DNA of 64,000 nucleotides from Nitrospirillum amazonense (lineage in GTDB: Bacteria > Pseudomonadota > Alphaproteobacteria > Azospirillales > Azospirillaceae), in assembly GCF_007828035.1 (NCBI RefSeq), contig NZ_VITV01000003.1, positions 620,001 through 684,000 on the forward strand, given 5' to 3'. The position numbers were made by a program, and so were the translations under genes. The notes below the pieces were generated by a model. That model was given only the letters and a program-made list of their open reading frames with translations. It did not search any database and had not been told where the DNA came from. Numbering within the stretch: position 1 is the stretch's first letter; every line of letters starts with the position of its first letter. Shown one piece after another: positions 1 through 7,480 of the stretch.

Positions 1-413
1 TGGCCGTATCCGGCTGCCCGCGCAACTGCGCCGAGGCCACCATCAAGGACTTCGGCGTCGTGGCGGTGGACAGCGGCTGGGAACTGCATGTCGGCGGCAA
101 CGGCGGCATCCATGTCCGCGCCACCGACCTGTTGTGCAAGGTCACGACGGAGGAAGAAGTGCTGGAGTACTGCGGCGCCTACCTGCAGCTCTACCGCGAG
201 GAGTCCCGCTATCTGGAGCGCACGGCGCCCTGGATCGAGCGGGTGGGCCTGGCCCATGTGAAGCAGCGCATCGTGGACGACGCGGCGGGCCGCAAGGCGC
301 TCTACGCCAAGTTCCTGTACGCCCAGAAATTCAGCCAGGACGACCCCTGGGCCGAGCGCACGCCGGGCAAGGCGGCGGCCGCCCCCTTCCGCACCCTGGC
401 GACGGTGGAGTGA
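1..413 (+). CDS. nirB: Nitrite reductase (NAD(P)H) large subunit, C-terminal end only
   Basis: This is the last ~136 residues of the siroheme- and [4Fe-4S]-containing subunit that reduces nitrite to ammonium in the cytoplasm; the gene begins left of the window. The frame is open from base 3. It starts inside the second half of the cluster-binding signature: SGCPRNCAEA supplies the last two Cys ligands (CxxxC) that bridge the iron-sulfur cluster to siroheme. The C-terminal tail, rich in Tyr, Arg and Glu (LYREESRYLERTAPWIERVG), is typical of NirB. The stop TGA overlaps the nirD start (ATGA), so the two subunits are translationally coupled. The following nirD, nasA and cobA genes confirm an assimilatory role. 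Confidence 0.95.
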   Translation, partial: AVSGCPRNCAEATIKDFGVVAVDSGWELHVGGNGGIHVRATDLLCKVTTEEEVLEYCGAYLQLYREESRYLERTAPWIERVGLAHVKQRIVDDAAGRKALYAKFLYAQKFSQDDPWAERTPGKAAAAPFRTLATVE

Positions 414-751
414 TGACCATGGACAGCGTTGGTATCGAAAGCCGCTGGGTCGAGGTGGGTGCGGTGGACGACATCCCCCGCCAGGGTGCCCGTGTGGTCG
501 CCACCCCCCGGGGCGACGTCGCCGTCTTCCGCACCCTGGACAACACCGTCTTCGCCGTGGATGACCGCTGCCCGCACAAGGGCGGCCCCCTGTCGCAAGG
601 CACCGTGCACGGCCATGCCGTCACCTGCCCCCTGCACAACTGGGTGATCGACCTGGAGACGGGCGAGGCCTGCGCCCCGGATGAGGGCTGCGTCACCCGC
701 ATCCCCGTGCGGGTGCAGGACGGCCGTATCCTGCTGGCCATGGTGGCGTGA
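413..751 (+). CDS. nirD: Nitrite reductase (NAD(P)H) small subunit, Rieske type
   Basis: This 112-residue partner of NirB folds as a Rieske [2Fe-2S] domain. Residues C53-P-H55 and C72-P-L-H75 form a complete Cys2His2 ligand set, so this copy should carry a real cluster, unlike the well-known E. coli NirD, which lacks the ligands. The start at 413 overlaps the nirB stop by 4 bases; a second ATG lies two codons in. The 3' end overlaps the next gene (TGATG). The order nirB-nirD-nasA fits an assimilatory nitrate operon whose nitrate transporter and regulators probably lie upstream, outside the window. Confidence 0.93.
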   Translation: MTMDSVGIESRWVEVGAVDDIPRQGARVVATPRGDVAVFRTLDNTVFAVDDRCPHKGGPLSQGTVHGHAVTCPLHNWVIDLETGEACAPDEGCVTRIPVRVQDGRILLAMVA

Positions 752-3450
752 TGCCGGAGGGGATGGCACGGGACGCTGAAGCCGGTGCCCTCACCGGCAC
801 CGTCCGCTCCACCTGCCCCTATTGTGGCGTGGGCTGCGGCGTCGTCGCCCAGGCCGACGGCCAGGTTGTGGGGGACACCGACCACCCGGCCAACCGGGGC
901 CGCCTCTGCTCCAAGGGGTCCGCGCTGGCGGAAACGCTGAGGGATGGGGAGCGGCTGACCCGCCCCCTGATCGACGGGCGGGCGGCGGACTGGACCCAGG
1001 CCCTGGACCTGGTGGCGAACCGTTTCAGGGCTACGATCGCCGAGCATGGGCCAGACAGCGTCGCCTTCTACGTCAGCGGCCAATGCCTGACGGAGGATTA
1101 TTACGTCGCCAACAAGCTGATGAAGGGCTTCATCGGCAGCGGCAACATCGACACCAATTCCCGGCTGTGCATGGCCTCCTCCGTCGCCGGCCACACCCGC
1201 GCCTTCGGCGCCGACGTGGTGCCCGGAACGTACGAGGATCTGGAACTGGCGGACCTGGTGGTGCTGGTGGGCAGCAATTCCGCCTGGTGCCACCCGGTGC
1301 TGCACCAGCGACTGCTGGCCGCCAAGGCCAAGCGGCCGCTGCGCATCGTGGCGATCGACCCGCGCCGCACGGCGACGTGTGAGGATGCCGACCTGCATCT
1401 GGCCGTGCGCCCCGGCGCCGACGTCGCCCTGTTCAATGGCCTGCTGGCCCATCTGGCCGACCAGGATGTGCTGGACCACACCTGGATGGCGGCGCATGCG
1501 GAGGGGTTCGAGCCCGCCCTTGCCGCCGCCCGGCAGACGGCCGGCCAGACCGCGGCCCTCACCGGCCTGGACCCGGTGGACCTGGCCCGCTTCTACCACT
1601 GGTTCGCGTCCACCCCACGGGTCGTCACCGTCTATTCCCAGGGGGTGAACCAGTCCTCCGTGGGCACCGACAAGGTCAACGCCATCATCAATTGCCATTT
1701 GGCGACGGGGCGCATCGGCAAGCCCGGCTGCGGCCCCTTCTCCATCACCGGGCAACCCAACGCCATGGGCGGGCGCGAGGTGGGCGGCTTGGCCAACCAG
1801 CTGGCCGCCCACATGCGCTTCGACCAGCCAGAGTCCCTCGACCGCGTCCGCCGCTTCTGGCGGGCGCCCAACCTGGCGACCAAGCCGGGACTGAAAGCCG
1901 TGGAGATGTTCGACGCCGTGCTGGACGGCCGCATCAAGGCCCTGTGGATCATCGCCACCAACCCCGCCGACAGCCTGCCCCGGGCCGATAGGGTGCGCGA
2001 GGCGTTGGCACGCTGCCCCTTCGTCGTCGTGTCCGACTGCTGGCCCAACGACACCACGGCCCTGGCCGACGTGGTGCTGCCGGCGGCGGGATGGGGGGAG
2101 CGGGACGGCACCGTCACCAACTCCGAACGCGTCATCAGCCGCCAGCGCCCCTTCCGCCCCGCCCCGGGCGAGGCGCGGGCAGACTGGCGCGTACTGGCCG
2201 CCGTGGGGCAGCGCATGGGCTGGAAGGACGCCTTTTCCTGGACCAGCCCGGCGGCGGTGTTCCGGGAGCACGCCGCCCTGTCGGGTTTCGAGAACGCCGG
2301 CAGCCGCCCCTTCGACATCAGCGGCCTGGCCATGCTGACCGATGGGCAGTACGACGCCCTGGCGCCGGTGCGCTGGCCCGTGCGCTGGGCGGGGGATGAG
2401 GGCGGGCGGCTGTTCGGCCAGGGCGGCTTCGCCACGCCCAGCGGCCGGGGCCGCCTGGTGCCCACCCCCTGGCGCCCGCCAACCAGCCGCACCGATGACA
2501 CCTACCCCCTGGTGCTGAACACCGGCCGCATCCGCGACCAGTGGCACACCATGACCCGCACCGGCCGCGTGCCCCGCCTGCTGGCGCACTCGGGGGAACC
2601 ACGCGCCGCCCTGTCCCCCACCGACGCCGCGCGCCTGGGCCTCAAGGACGGCGACCTGGTGCGCATCGAAAGCGTCCACGCCGGCACGGTGGTGCGCGCT
2701 ACCGTCGATGCCGGCCAGCGGGTGGGAGAGATGTTCCTGCCCATGCACTGGACGGATGAGTTCTGCTCCGCCGGGCCCGCCGGCCGCCTGGTCAATGCGG
2801 CGCTGGACCCCATCTCCGGCCAGCCGGAACTGAAGCTGACGCCGGTGCGGGCGGAGGCGGTGCCCGTGGCCTGGCGCGGCCTGCTGCTGCACCGCGCCGC
2901 CGTGCGACCCCAGGGTGTGGCCTATTGGTCCCGCGTGCCGCTCAGCAACGGCCACGCCTTTGAGATCGTGGGGTCGGACGCCCTGCTAGCGGGGGCGGCC
3001 CTGACGCGCTTCGTCGAGGGCCTGCTGCATCCGCCAGCGGGTGCGGAGTGGCTGCAGCTGACCGATGCCGGGCGCGGCCTGCTGCGCGTCGCCATCCTGG
3101 TGGACGGCCGGCTGGAGGCCTGCCTGTTCCTGGCCGCCGGCGACGGCGCCCAACTGCCGCCCCGCGACGTGCTGGCGGCCCTGCTGGGCGACAAGGTGAC
3201 GGACGCGGCGCGGCCCAGCCTGCTGTCCGGCCGCGCCCCCGGCGGGTCAGGGGCCACGGGCGTGAAGTCAGCCGGCCGCACCGTCTGCGCCTGCTTCTCC
3301 GTCGGCCTGGTCACTATCCGGGAGGCCATCGTCGCCAACCGCCTGACCTCGGCGGAGGAGATCGGCGCCTGCCTCAAGGCCGGCACCAACTGCGGGTCCT
3401 GCATCCCCGAACTGAAGGAGATCCTGCGCGATGTCCATGCCTCAGCCTAA
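751..3450 (+). CDS. nasA: Assimilatory nitrate reductase catalytic subunit with C-terminal BFD-like domain
   Basis: An 899-residue molybdopterin-guanine-dinucleotide oxidoreductase that reduces nitrate to nitrite in the cytoplasm. Residues C22, C25, C29 and C53 form the N-terminal [4Fe-4S] site (CPYCGVGCG...LCSKG). The central region contains GQPNAMGGREVGG and other MGD-binding motifs, and a molydop-binding domain starts near residue 590 (LVLNTGRIRDQWHT). The last ~58 residues (CACFSV...AGTNCGSC) are a bacterioferritin-associated-ferredoxin-like [2Fe-2S] module, as in NasA proteins that take electrons through an added cluster. The ATG at 751 overlaps the nirD stop; an in-frame GTG one codon earlier is less likely. 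The 3' end overlaps cobA by 20 bases. No Tat signal is present, which agrees with a cytoplasmic enzyme. Confidence 0.95.
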   Translation: MPEGMARDAEAGALTGTVRSTCPYCGVGCGVVAQADGQVVGDTDHPANRGRLCSKGSALAETLRDGERLTRPLIDGRAADWTQALDLVANRFRATIAEHGPDSVAFYVSGQCLTEDYYVANKLMKGFIGSGNIDTNSRLCMASSVAGHTRAFGADVVPGTYEDLELADLVVLVGSNSAWCHPVLHQRLLAAKAKRPLRIVAIDPRRTATCEDADLHLAVRPGADVALFNGLLAHLADQDVLDHTWMAAHAEGFEPALAAARQTAGQTAALTGLDPVDLARFYHWFASTPRVVTVYSQGVNQSSVGTDKVNAIINCHLATGRIGKPGCGPFSITGQPNAMGGREVGGLANQLAAHMRFDQPESLDRVRRFWRAPNLATKPGLKAVEMFDAVLDGRIKALWIIATNPADSLPRADRVREALARCPFVVVSDCWPNDTTALADVVLPAAGWGERDGTVTNSERVISRQRPFRPAPGEARADWRVLAAVGQRMGWKDAFSWTSPAAVFREHAALSGFENAGSRPFDISGLAMLTDGQYDALAPVRWPVRWAGDEGGRLFGQGGFATPSGRGRLVPTPWRPPTSRTDDTYPLVLNTGRIRDQWHTMTRTGRVPRLLAHSGEPRAALSPTDAARLGLKDGDLVRIESVHAGTVVRATVDAGQRVGEMFLPMHWTDEFCSAGPAGRLVNAALDPISGQPELKLTPVRAEAVPVAWRGLLLHRAAVRPQGVAYWSRVPLSNGHAFEIVGSDALLAGAALTRFVEGLLHPPAGAEWLQLTDAGRGLLRVAILVDGRLEACLFLAAGDGAQLPPRDVLAALLGDKVTDAARPSLLSGRAPGGSGATGVKSAGRTVCACFSVGLVTIREAIVANRLTSAEEIGACLKAGTNCGSCIPELKEILRDVHASA

Positions 3451-4222
3451 CGTCACCGGCCGCGCCAGCCTGGTCGGCGCCGGCCCCGGCGATCCCGAGC
3501 TGCTGACGGTGAAGGCCCTGCGCCGCATCGAGAGCGCCGACGTGCTGCTGTACGACAAGCTGGTCGACCCGCGCATCCTGGACCTAGCCCCCGCCCATGC
3601 CCGGCGCATCGACGTGGGCAAGCGCTGCGGCCGGCATACCCTGAGCCAGGCCGCCATCAACCGCCTGATCGTCGCCCATGCCCAGGCGGGCGCCCATGTC
3701 GTGCGCCTGAAGGGCGGCGACCCCATGGTCTTCGGCCGCGCAGGCGAGGAGCTGGCGGCCCTGGCCGCCGCCGGCGTGGTGGCGGAGGTGGTGCCCGGCA
3801 TCACCGTGGCCTGCGCCGCGGCGGCATCCATGGCCATGCCGCTGACCCAGCGCGGCTACAGCCGCAGCCTGCACCTGATCACGGGGCACGGCGCCGACGA
3901 CAGGGTACCCACCCACGACTGGAACGCGCTGGCCGCCTGCGACGGCACCATCGCCATCTATATGGGCGGCCGCACCTTGGGCCAGGTGACCCAGCGCCTG
4001 CTGGCCGCCGGCCTGGACCCCAGCACCCCAGCCATCGCCATCGAGAACGCGACCCTGGCGACCGAGCGGCGCCTGCCCGGCACGGTGGCCGACATCGCCG
4101 CCCTGGTGGCAGCGGCGGCGGTGAGCGGCCCCACCCTGGTGCTGGTGGGACGGGTGGTGGCGTTGCGGCGGCAGGACGCGGTAGAGTCCGCGATGAACGA
4201 GGTGCGGTCCCGCGCCGCCTGA
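3431..4222 (+). CDS. cobA: Uroporphyrinogen-III C-methyltransferase (SUMT)
   Basis: A 263-residue SAM-dependent methyltransferase that converts uroporphyrinogen III to precorrin-2, the first committed step to siroheme (and cobalamin). It shows the family motifs VGAGPGDPELLT near the N-terminus, VRLKGGDPMVFGRAGEE near residue 92, and VPGIT near residue 120. Length matches single-domain SUMT; there is no CysG dehydrogenase/ferrochelatase fusion, so those steps must be encoded elsewhere. It starts inside the nasA 3' end (20-base overlap). Its place in the nitrite reductase operon indicates that it supplies siroheme for NirB, so the symbol could equally be nasF-like or cysG-like in other nomenclatures. 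Confidence 0.92.
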   Translation: MSMPQPNVTGRASLVGAGPGDPELLTVKALRRIESADVLLYDKLVDPRILDLAPAHARRIDVGKRCGRHTLSQAAINRLIVAHAQAGAHVVRLKGGDPMVFGRAGEELAALAAAGVVAEVVPGITVACAAAASMAMPLTQRGYSRSLHLITGHGADDRVPTHDWNALAACDGTIAIYMGGRTLGQVTQRLLAAGLDPSTPAIAIENATLATERRLPGTVADIAALVAAAAVSGPTLVLVGRVVALRRQDAVESAMNEVRSRAA

Positions 4223-4242
4223 AACTTGAGTTTGCCTGCGCC

Positions 4243-5220
4243 ATGACGGATGAACATGTCTTCGCCCAGTACGTCCGCACCCTGGGGCGCGGCCCCGGCC
4301 GCTCCCGCTCCCTGACACGGGAAGAGGCGCGCACGGCCCTGGGCATGGTGCTGAAGGGGGAGGCCGACCCCCACCAGGTGGGCGCCTTCCTCATGCTGCT
4401 GCGCTATCGCGGGGAGGACCCGGATGAGGTGGCGGGCCTGGTGGAGGCCGCGCGCGACGCCGCCGGCATCAGCGACGGCGCCTGCACCGGCGCCGCCGAC
4501 CTGGACTGGCCATCCTACGGCGCCGGCCGCACCCGCGATGAGCCCTGGTTCCTGCTGTCCGCCCTGGCGCTGGCCCAGGCCGGGCACCGCGTCATCATGC
4601 ACGGGTCCAACGCCTTCACCCAGGGCCGCGACGTGCCCGACGCCCTGGGGGAGCTGGGCCTGCGCCCGGCCACCAGCCACGAGGATGCCAAGCGCCTGGT
4701 GGCCGAGACCGGCTTCGCCTATCTGCCCCTGTCGGCGCTCAGCCCGGCGCTGGACCATCTGCTGAACCTGCGCCACCTGCTGGGCCTGCGCAGCCCCATC
4801 AACACCGTCTGCCGCCTGCTGGACCCGTTCCACACCCAGGCCGCCGTCGACGGCGTCTTCCACCCGCCCTACATCGATCTGCACTTAGGAGTCGCCCAGC
4901 GCCTGAACCGCCCCCGCCTGGTGGTGGTCAAGGGCGGCGGCGGCGAGGTGGAACGCAATCCCGCCAAGCCCACCACCGCCTATCTGCAAGCCGACGCCGA
5001 GCGCTGGGAACTCCCCCTCCCCGCGCTGACCGCCAGCAAGGCGGAGGTGCCGGGCCTGCTGCCCGTGTGGCGCGGCGAACCGGGGCGGGACGCGGAAACG
5101 GCGACGGTCATCGCCACCATTGCCCTGGGGGTGCTGGCGCTGGGGTTGGCGAATGAGCCGGCCGAGGCCGACCGGGTGGCGGCGGAGATTTGGGCGGGCC
5201 GGCGGGCCTCCCCCGCTTGA
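4243..5220 (+). CDS. Glycosyl transferase family protein, YbiB/TrpD2-like
   Basis: A 325-residue protein of the anthranilate-phosphoribosyltransferase-like fold. The N-terminal helical part (residues 1-75, FAQYVRTLGRG...EEARTALGMVLKGEADPHQVGAFLMLLRYRGE) and the later GGGGEVERNP segment resemble TrpD, but the TrpD substrate-binding motifs are not conserved, as in E. coli YbiB, which binds nucleic acid rather than catalysing tryptophan synthesis. It begins 21 bases after cobA and is probably the last gene of the nitrate assimilation operon; such a gene is often found next to nas/nir genes in proteobacteria. The function here is unknown. The call to family is firm; any enzymatic role is not. Confidence 0.8.
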   Translation: MTDEHVFAQYVRTLGRGPGRSRSLTREEARTALGMVLKGEADPHQVGAFLMLLRYRGEDPDEVAGLVEAARDAAGISDGACTGAADLDWPSYGAGRTRDEPWFLLSALALAQAGHRVIMHGSNAFTQGRDVPDALGELGLRPATSHEDAKRLVAETGFAYLPLSALSPALDHLLNLRHLLGLRSPINTVCRLLDPFHTQAAVDGVFHPPYIDLHLGVAQRLNRPRLVVVKGGGGEVERNPAKPTTAYLQADAERWELPLPALTASKAEVPGLLPVWRGEPGRDAETATVIATIALGVLALGLANEPAEADRVAAEIWAGRRASPA

Positions 5221-5243
5221 TCCTAAAAAAACCCAATCGCCCC

Positions 5244-5270
5244 TGTATCCTTCAACTCCTGTCATTCGTC
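5244..5270 (+). promoter_or_regulatory. ECF-type promoter of the NTF2-like gene
   Basis: TGTATCC (5244-5250), a 16-base spacer, then CGTC (5267-5270). The CGTC ends 32 bases before the ATG at 5303. The same arrangement occurs before the sigma-factor gene (6709-6683, minus) and before the GST gene (6742-6768). It resembles the TGTCACA-N16-CGTC target reported for ECF41 sigma factors. Seen directly in sequence; sigma assignment is inference. Confidence 0.6.
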
Positions 5271-5302
5271 TTCCAGGCTCAAACGCCCACAGGAGAAGCG
5301 AT

Positions 5303-5770
5303 ATGGAAGAAGAGGTGAAGTCGGTTCTGGAGGCCTACCGCCAGGCGGTGTGGGACCGGAAGCCCGAGGCGCTGCTGGCGCTTTATGCCGAGGATGTGGT
5401 GGTGTTCGACACCTGGGACACCTGGTCCTATCCCGACCGAGCGGCCTGGCGGCAGTCGGTGGAGGCCTGGCTGGGCGGGCTCAATGATGAGCGCGTGCAG
5501 GTCGCGGCGGAGGCGGTGCGGGTGGTGGGCGGTGGTGAGGCCGCGGGCCTCAGCGCCTTCCTGACCTACACCGCCCTGACGCCGGAGGGGGCCAAGCTGC
5601 GGTCCATGCAGAACCGCTTGAGCTGGCAGTTGGTGAAGCGTGAAGGCCCCCAGGGAAAGACGGCGTGGCTCATCGCGCAGGAGCACACCTCCGTCCCCAT
5701 TGCTCCCGAAAGCCTGACGGGGCATCTCAGCCGGGAATCAGATATGGATGGCCCCACCCTCCGGGAGTGA
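5303..5770 (+). CDS. NTF2/SnoaL-like domain protein
   Basis: A 155-residue soluble protein of the SnoaL/DUF4440 type: residues 1-15 form the usual first helix (VLEAYRQAVWDRKPEALLALYAEDVVVFD) and later strands pass from VQVAAEAVRVVGG to AWLIAQEHTSVP. No signal peptide. The ATG at 5303 follows AGGAGAAG, a good ribosome site. Proteins of this fold bind small ligands or act as cyclases/isomerases; substrate unknown. The 3' end overlaps the 3' end of the convergent sigma-factor gene by 33 bases. An ECF-type promoter precedes it, and the adjacent sigma factor carries its own NTF2-like domain, so the two are probably functionally linked. Confidence 0.8.
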   Translation: MEEEVKSVLEAYRQAVWDRKPEALLALYAEDVVVFDTWDTWSYPDRAAWRQSVEAWLGGLNDERVQVAAEAVRVVGGGEAAGLSAFLTYTALTPEGAKLRSMQNRLSWQLVKREGPQGKTAWLIAQEHTSVPIAPESLTGHLSRESDMDGPTLRE

Positions 5771-6646
5771 AGCCGCGTCGAGGGGACGGGCGTCGGCCAT
5801 GCCGCGCGCCACCGGGCAGTGGAAGAAATCCCGGATGCGGGTGATGCGCCCGTCCCGCCAGCTGATGAAGATGAAGTTGGCGATGGTGCCGTCGCGGTAG
5901 GACAGCAGGCCGGGCTGGCCGTCGATGCTGCCAGGCACCAGATGCCAGCCCAGAAGGCGACTGTAGTTGCCAAAGTAGGGCTCTACGCCCGCGCGGCCGT
6001 GGCGCGTGAACTCCCCCATCAAATCCAGGCGTACATCGTCGGCCAGCAAGGCGCGCACGGCGTCGAAATCGCGGGCGTTGAACAGGGCGACATAGCGGGC
6101 AAGGTGCGCCCGCTCCTCCGCCGACAGCACCAGGGGTGCCGGTTCCTCCAGCGTGGCGGCCAGGGCGCGCAGCTTGGCCCGGCCCCGGTGCAGGGCGGCC
6201 TTCACCGCCGGCACGCTCATGTCCAGCATGGCCGCGATCTCCGCCAGGGTGTAGCCCAGCACGTCCATCAGGATGAGGCAGGCGCGCTGGGCCGGCGACA
6301 GCTTCATGAAGGGGCGCAGGCCGAACTCCGCCAGCTCACGCTGGCTGAGCGGGTCCGTCGTCTCCACCGCCAGATGCTCATGATCCTCCAGCGGCTCCGT
6401 CCGGCCGCCGCGCTTCAGCACGTCCAGGGCGGCGTTGCGGGCGATGCGGAACATCCAGGCCTCAGGGCTGTCCAGCCGCTCGATCCCCGGCCAGGCCTGC
6501 AATGCCTTCAACAGCGTTTCCTGCACCACGTCCTCCCCCTCCACCACCGAGCCCACCATGCGGGCGCAGAAGGTGTAGAGCCGGGGGCGCAGGTTGCGCA
6601 CCAGGCGGTCGAAATCCGTCTGGGGCCGGGGGTGGATCTGAAGCAT
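5738..6646 (-). CDS. ECF RNA polymerase sigma factor with fused C-terminal SnoaL-like domain
   Basis: A 302-residue ECF sigma factor. Region 2 lies at about residues 12-80 (FCARMVGSVVEGEDVVQETL...SPEAWMFRIARNAALD) and region 4 at about 120-165 (LGYTLAEIAAMLDMSVPAVKAAL). Residues ~180-280 form an NTF2/SnoaL-like extension (YVALFNARDFDAVRALLADDV...), as in ECF41 and related groups where this extension replaces an anti-sigma factor and tunes activity. No anti-sigma gene is adjacent, which agrees. The start ATG at 6646 begins with MLQIHPRP; the frame stays open upstream but runs into the promoter region. A TGTAACC-N16-CGTC promoter lies 36 bases upstream, suggesting autoregulation. The exact ECF group cannot be fixed by eye. 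Confidence 0.88.
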   Translation of the reverse strand: MLQIHPRPQTDFDRLVRNLRPRLYTFCARMVGSVVEGEDVVQETLLKALQAWPGIERLDSPEAWMFRIARNAALDVLKRGGRTEPLEDHEHLAVETTDPLSQRELAEFGLRPFMKLSPAQRACLILMDVLGYTLAEIAAMLDMSVPAVKAALHRGRAKLRALAATLEEPAPLVLSAEERAHLARYVALFNARDFDAVRALLADDVRLDLMGEFTRHGRAGVEPYFGNYSRLLGWHLVPGSIDGQPGLLSYRDGTIANFIFISWRDGRITRIRDFFHCPVARGMADARPLDAASLPEGGAIHI

Positions 6647-6682
6647 GGGAATGACGCCTTCCGCTGGGGTGCATCCCCCAAG

Positions 6683-6709
6683 GACGATCCAGGGCGGCGG
6701 AAGGTTACA
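6683..6709 (-). promoter_or_regulatory. ECF-type promoter of the sigma-factor gene (autoregulatory candidate)
   Basis: On the minus strand TGTAACC (6709-6703), 16 bases, CGTC (6686-6683), ending 36 bases before the sigma-factor ATG. It matches the motif before the NTF2-like gene and the GST gene in both element sequence and spacing. Because the sigma factor reads it next to its own gene, positive autoregulation is the simple reading. Confidence 0.6.
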
Positions 6710-6741
6710 GGGGGTGCGAAAAATATTTGCCGGTCCGGGTC

Positions 6742-6768
6742 CGTATCTTTTGCAGCGCCGCCAGCGTC
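6742..6768 (+). promoter_or_regulatory. ECF-type promoter of the GST gene
   Basis: CGTATCT (6742-6748), 16 bases, CGTC (6765-6768), ending 37 bases before the GST ATG. The -35-like element differs at two of seven positions from TGTATCC at 5244, and the -10-like CGTC and spacer are identical to the two neighbouring sites. The weakest of the three copies, supported mainly by its matching spacing and position. Confidence 0.5.
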
Positions 6769-6805
6769 TTAGCGGTGTTCCCCAAACCCAAGGAGCATAC
6801 GCATC

Positions 6806-7441
6806 ATGGAACTCTACACCCTTCCCGGCTCCCCCAGCGTCCGCAAGGTCCTGGCCGTCGTCCACCACCTGGGCCTGACGGTCGAGGTCCGCACCCTGGA
6901 CTTCACAAAGCAGGAAACGCGGCAGCCCGGCTTCCTGGCCCTCAACCCGAACGGCATGGTGCCGGTGCTGGTGGACGGCGGCCTGACGCTGTGGGAGAGC
7001 TGCGCCATCAACCAGTACCTGGTGGCCAAGGCCGGCGGCTCATCCCTGTTTCCGGACGATCCCGCCGTGCGCGCCGACATCACCCGCTGGCAGTTCTGGG
7101 AGCAGGCGCATTTCAACAAGGCCTGGGGCACCCTGATCTTCGAAAGCATCATCAAGCCCCGCAATGGCCTGGGCGAGCCGGCGGCCGAGGTCATGGCATT
7201 TTTCCAGCAGGATCTGGCCCGCTTCGCCCCCGTGCTGGAAAGCCACCTGGCCGGCCGCACCTACCTGGTGGGCAACGGCGTCACCCTGGCCGACTACGGC
7301 CTGGTCTGCCTGGAGGGCTATCGCAGCGTAACGCCCTTTGACTGGACGCCCTTCCCCAACATCAACCGCTATCTGGACCACATGCGGGAACAGCCCGCCT
7401 GGGTGAAGGCGGCACCGAAGGTGACGGCCGTGGCAGCGTGA
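6806..7441 (+). CDS. Glutathione S-transferase family protein
   Basis: A 211-residue cytosolic protein with an N-terminal thioredoxin-like GSH-binding domain (residues 1-78; MELYTLPGSPSVRKV at the start, NPNGMVPVLVDGGLTLWES with the cis-Pro, and ES that binds the gamma-glutamyl group) and an all-helical C-terminal domain (85-205). A Ser in the PGSPS turn probably activates glutathione. The substrate is unknown. It starts after CCAAGGAG. It is divergent from the ECF sigma gene and is preceded by an ECF-type promoter, so it is a probable regulon member, perhaps for detoxification of a reactive electrophile. Confidence 0.9.
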   Translation: MELYTLPGSPSVRKVLAVVHHLGLTVEVRTLDFTKQETRQPGFLALNPNGMVPVLVDGGLTLWESCAINQYLVAKAGGSSLFPDDPAVRADITRWQFWEQAHFNKAWGTLIFESIIKPRNGLGEPAAEVMAFFQQDLARFAPVLESHLAGRTYLVGNGVTLADYGLVCLEGYRSVTPFDWTPFPNINRYLDHMREQPAWVKAAPKVTAVAA

Positions 7442-7450
7442 GGCGTCAAG

Positions 7451-7474
7451 CGCGGCGGGGTCACACCCGCCGCG
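7451..7474. terminator. Hairpin between convergent gst and gntR genes
   Basis: CGCGGCGGG (7451-7459) pairs with CCCGCCGCG (7466-7474) over a 6-base loop. The stem is perfect, but no clear T-run follows on either strand, so it may be only a weak bidirectional terminator for the two converging genes. Confidence 0.4.
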
Positions 7475-7480
7475 TTCCGG

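Noticed and set aside
331-2955. Very long minus-strand open frame (~874 codons) across nirD/nasA
   Set aside because: Antisense shadow of nasA caused by high GC at codon third positions; composition is His/Gly/Ala/Arg-rich with no domain, while the plus strand encodes clear NirD and NasA.
3431-4243. Cobalamin riboswitch for cobA
   Set aside because: cobA starts inside nasA with no leader, so there is no space for a riboswitch; its role is siroheme supply.
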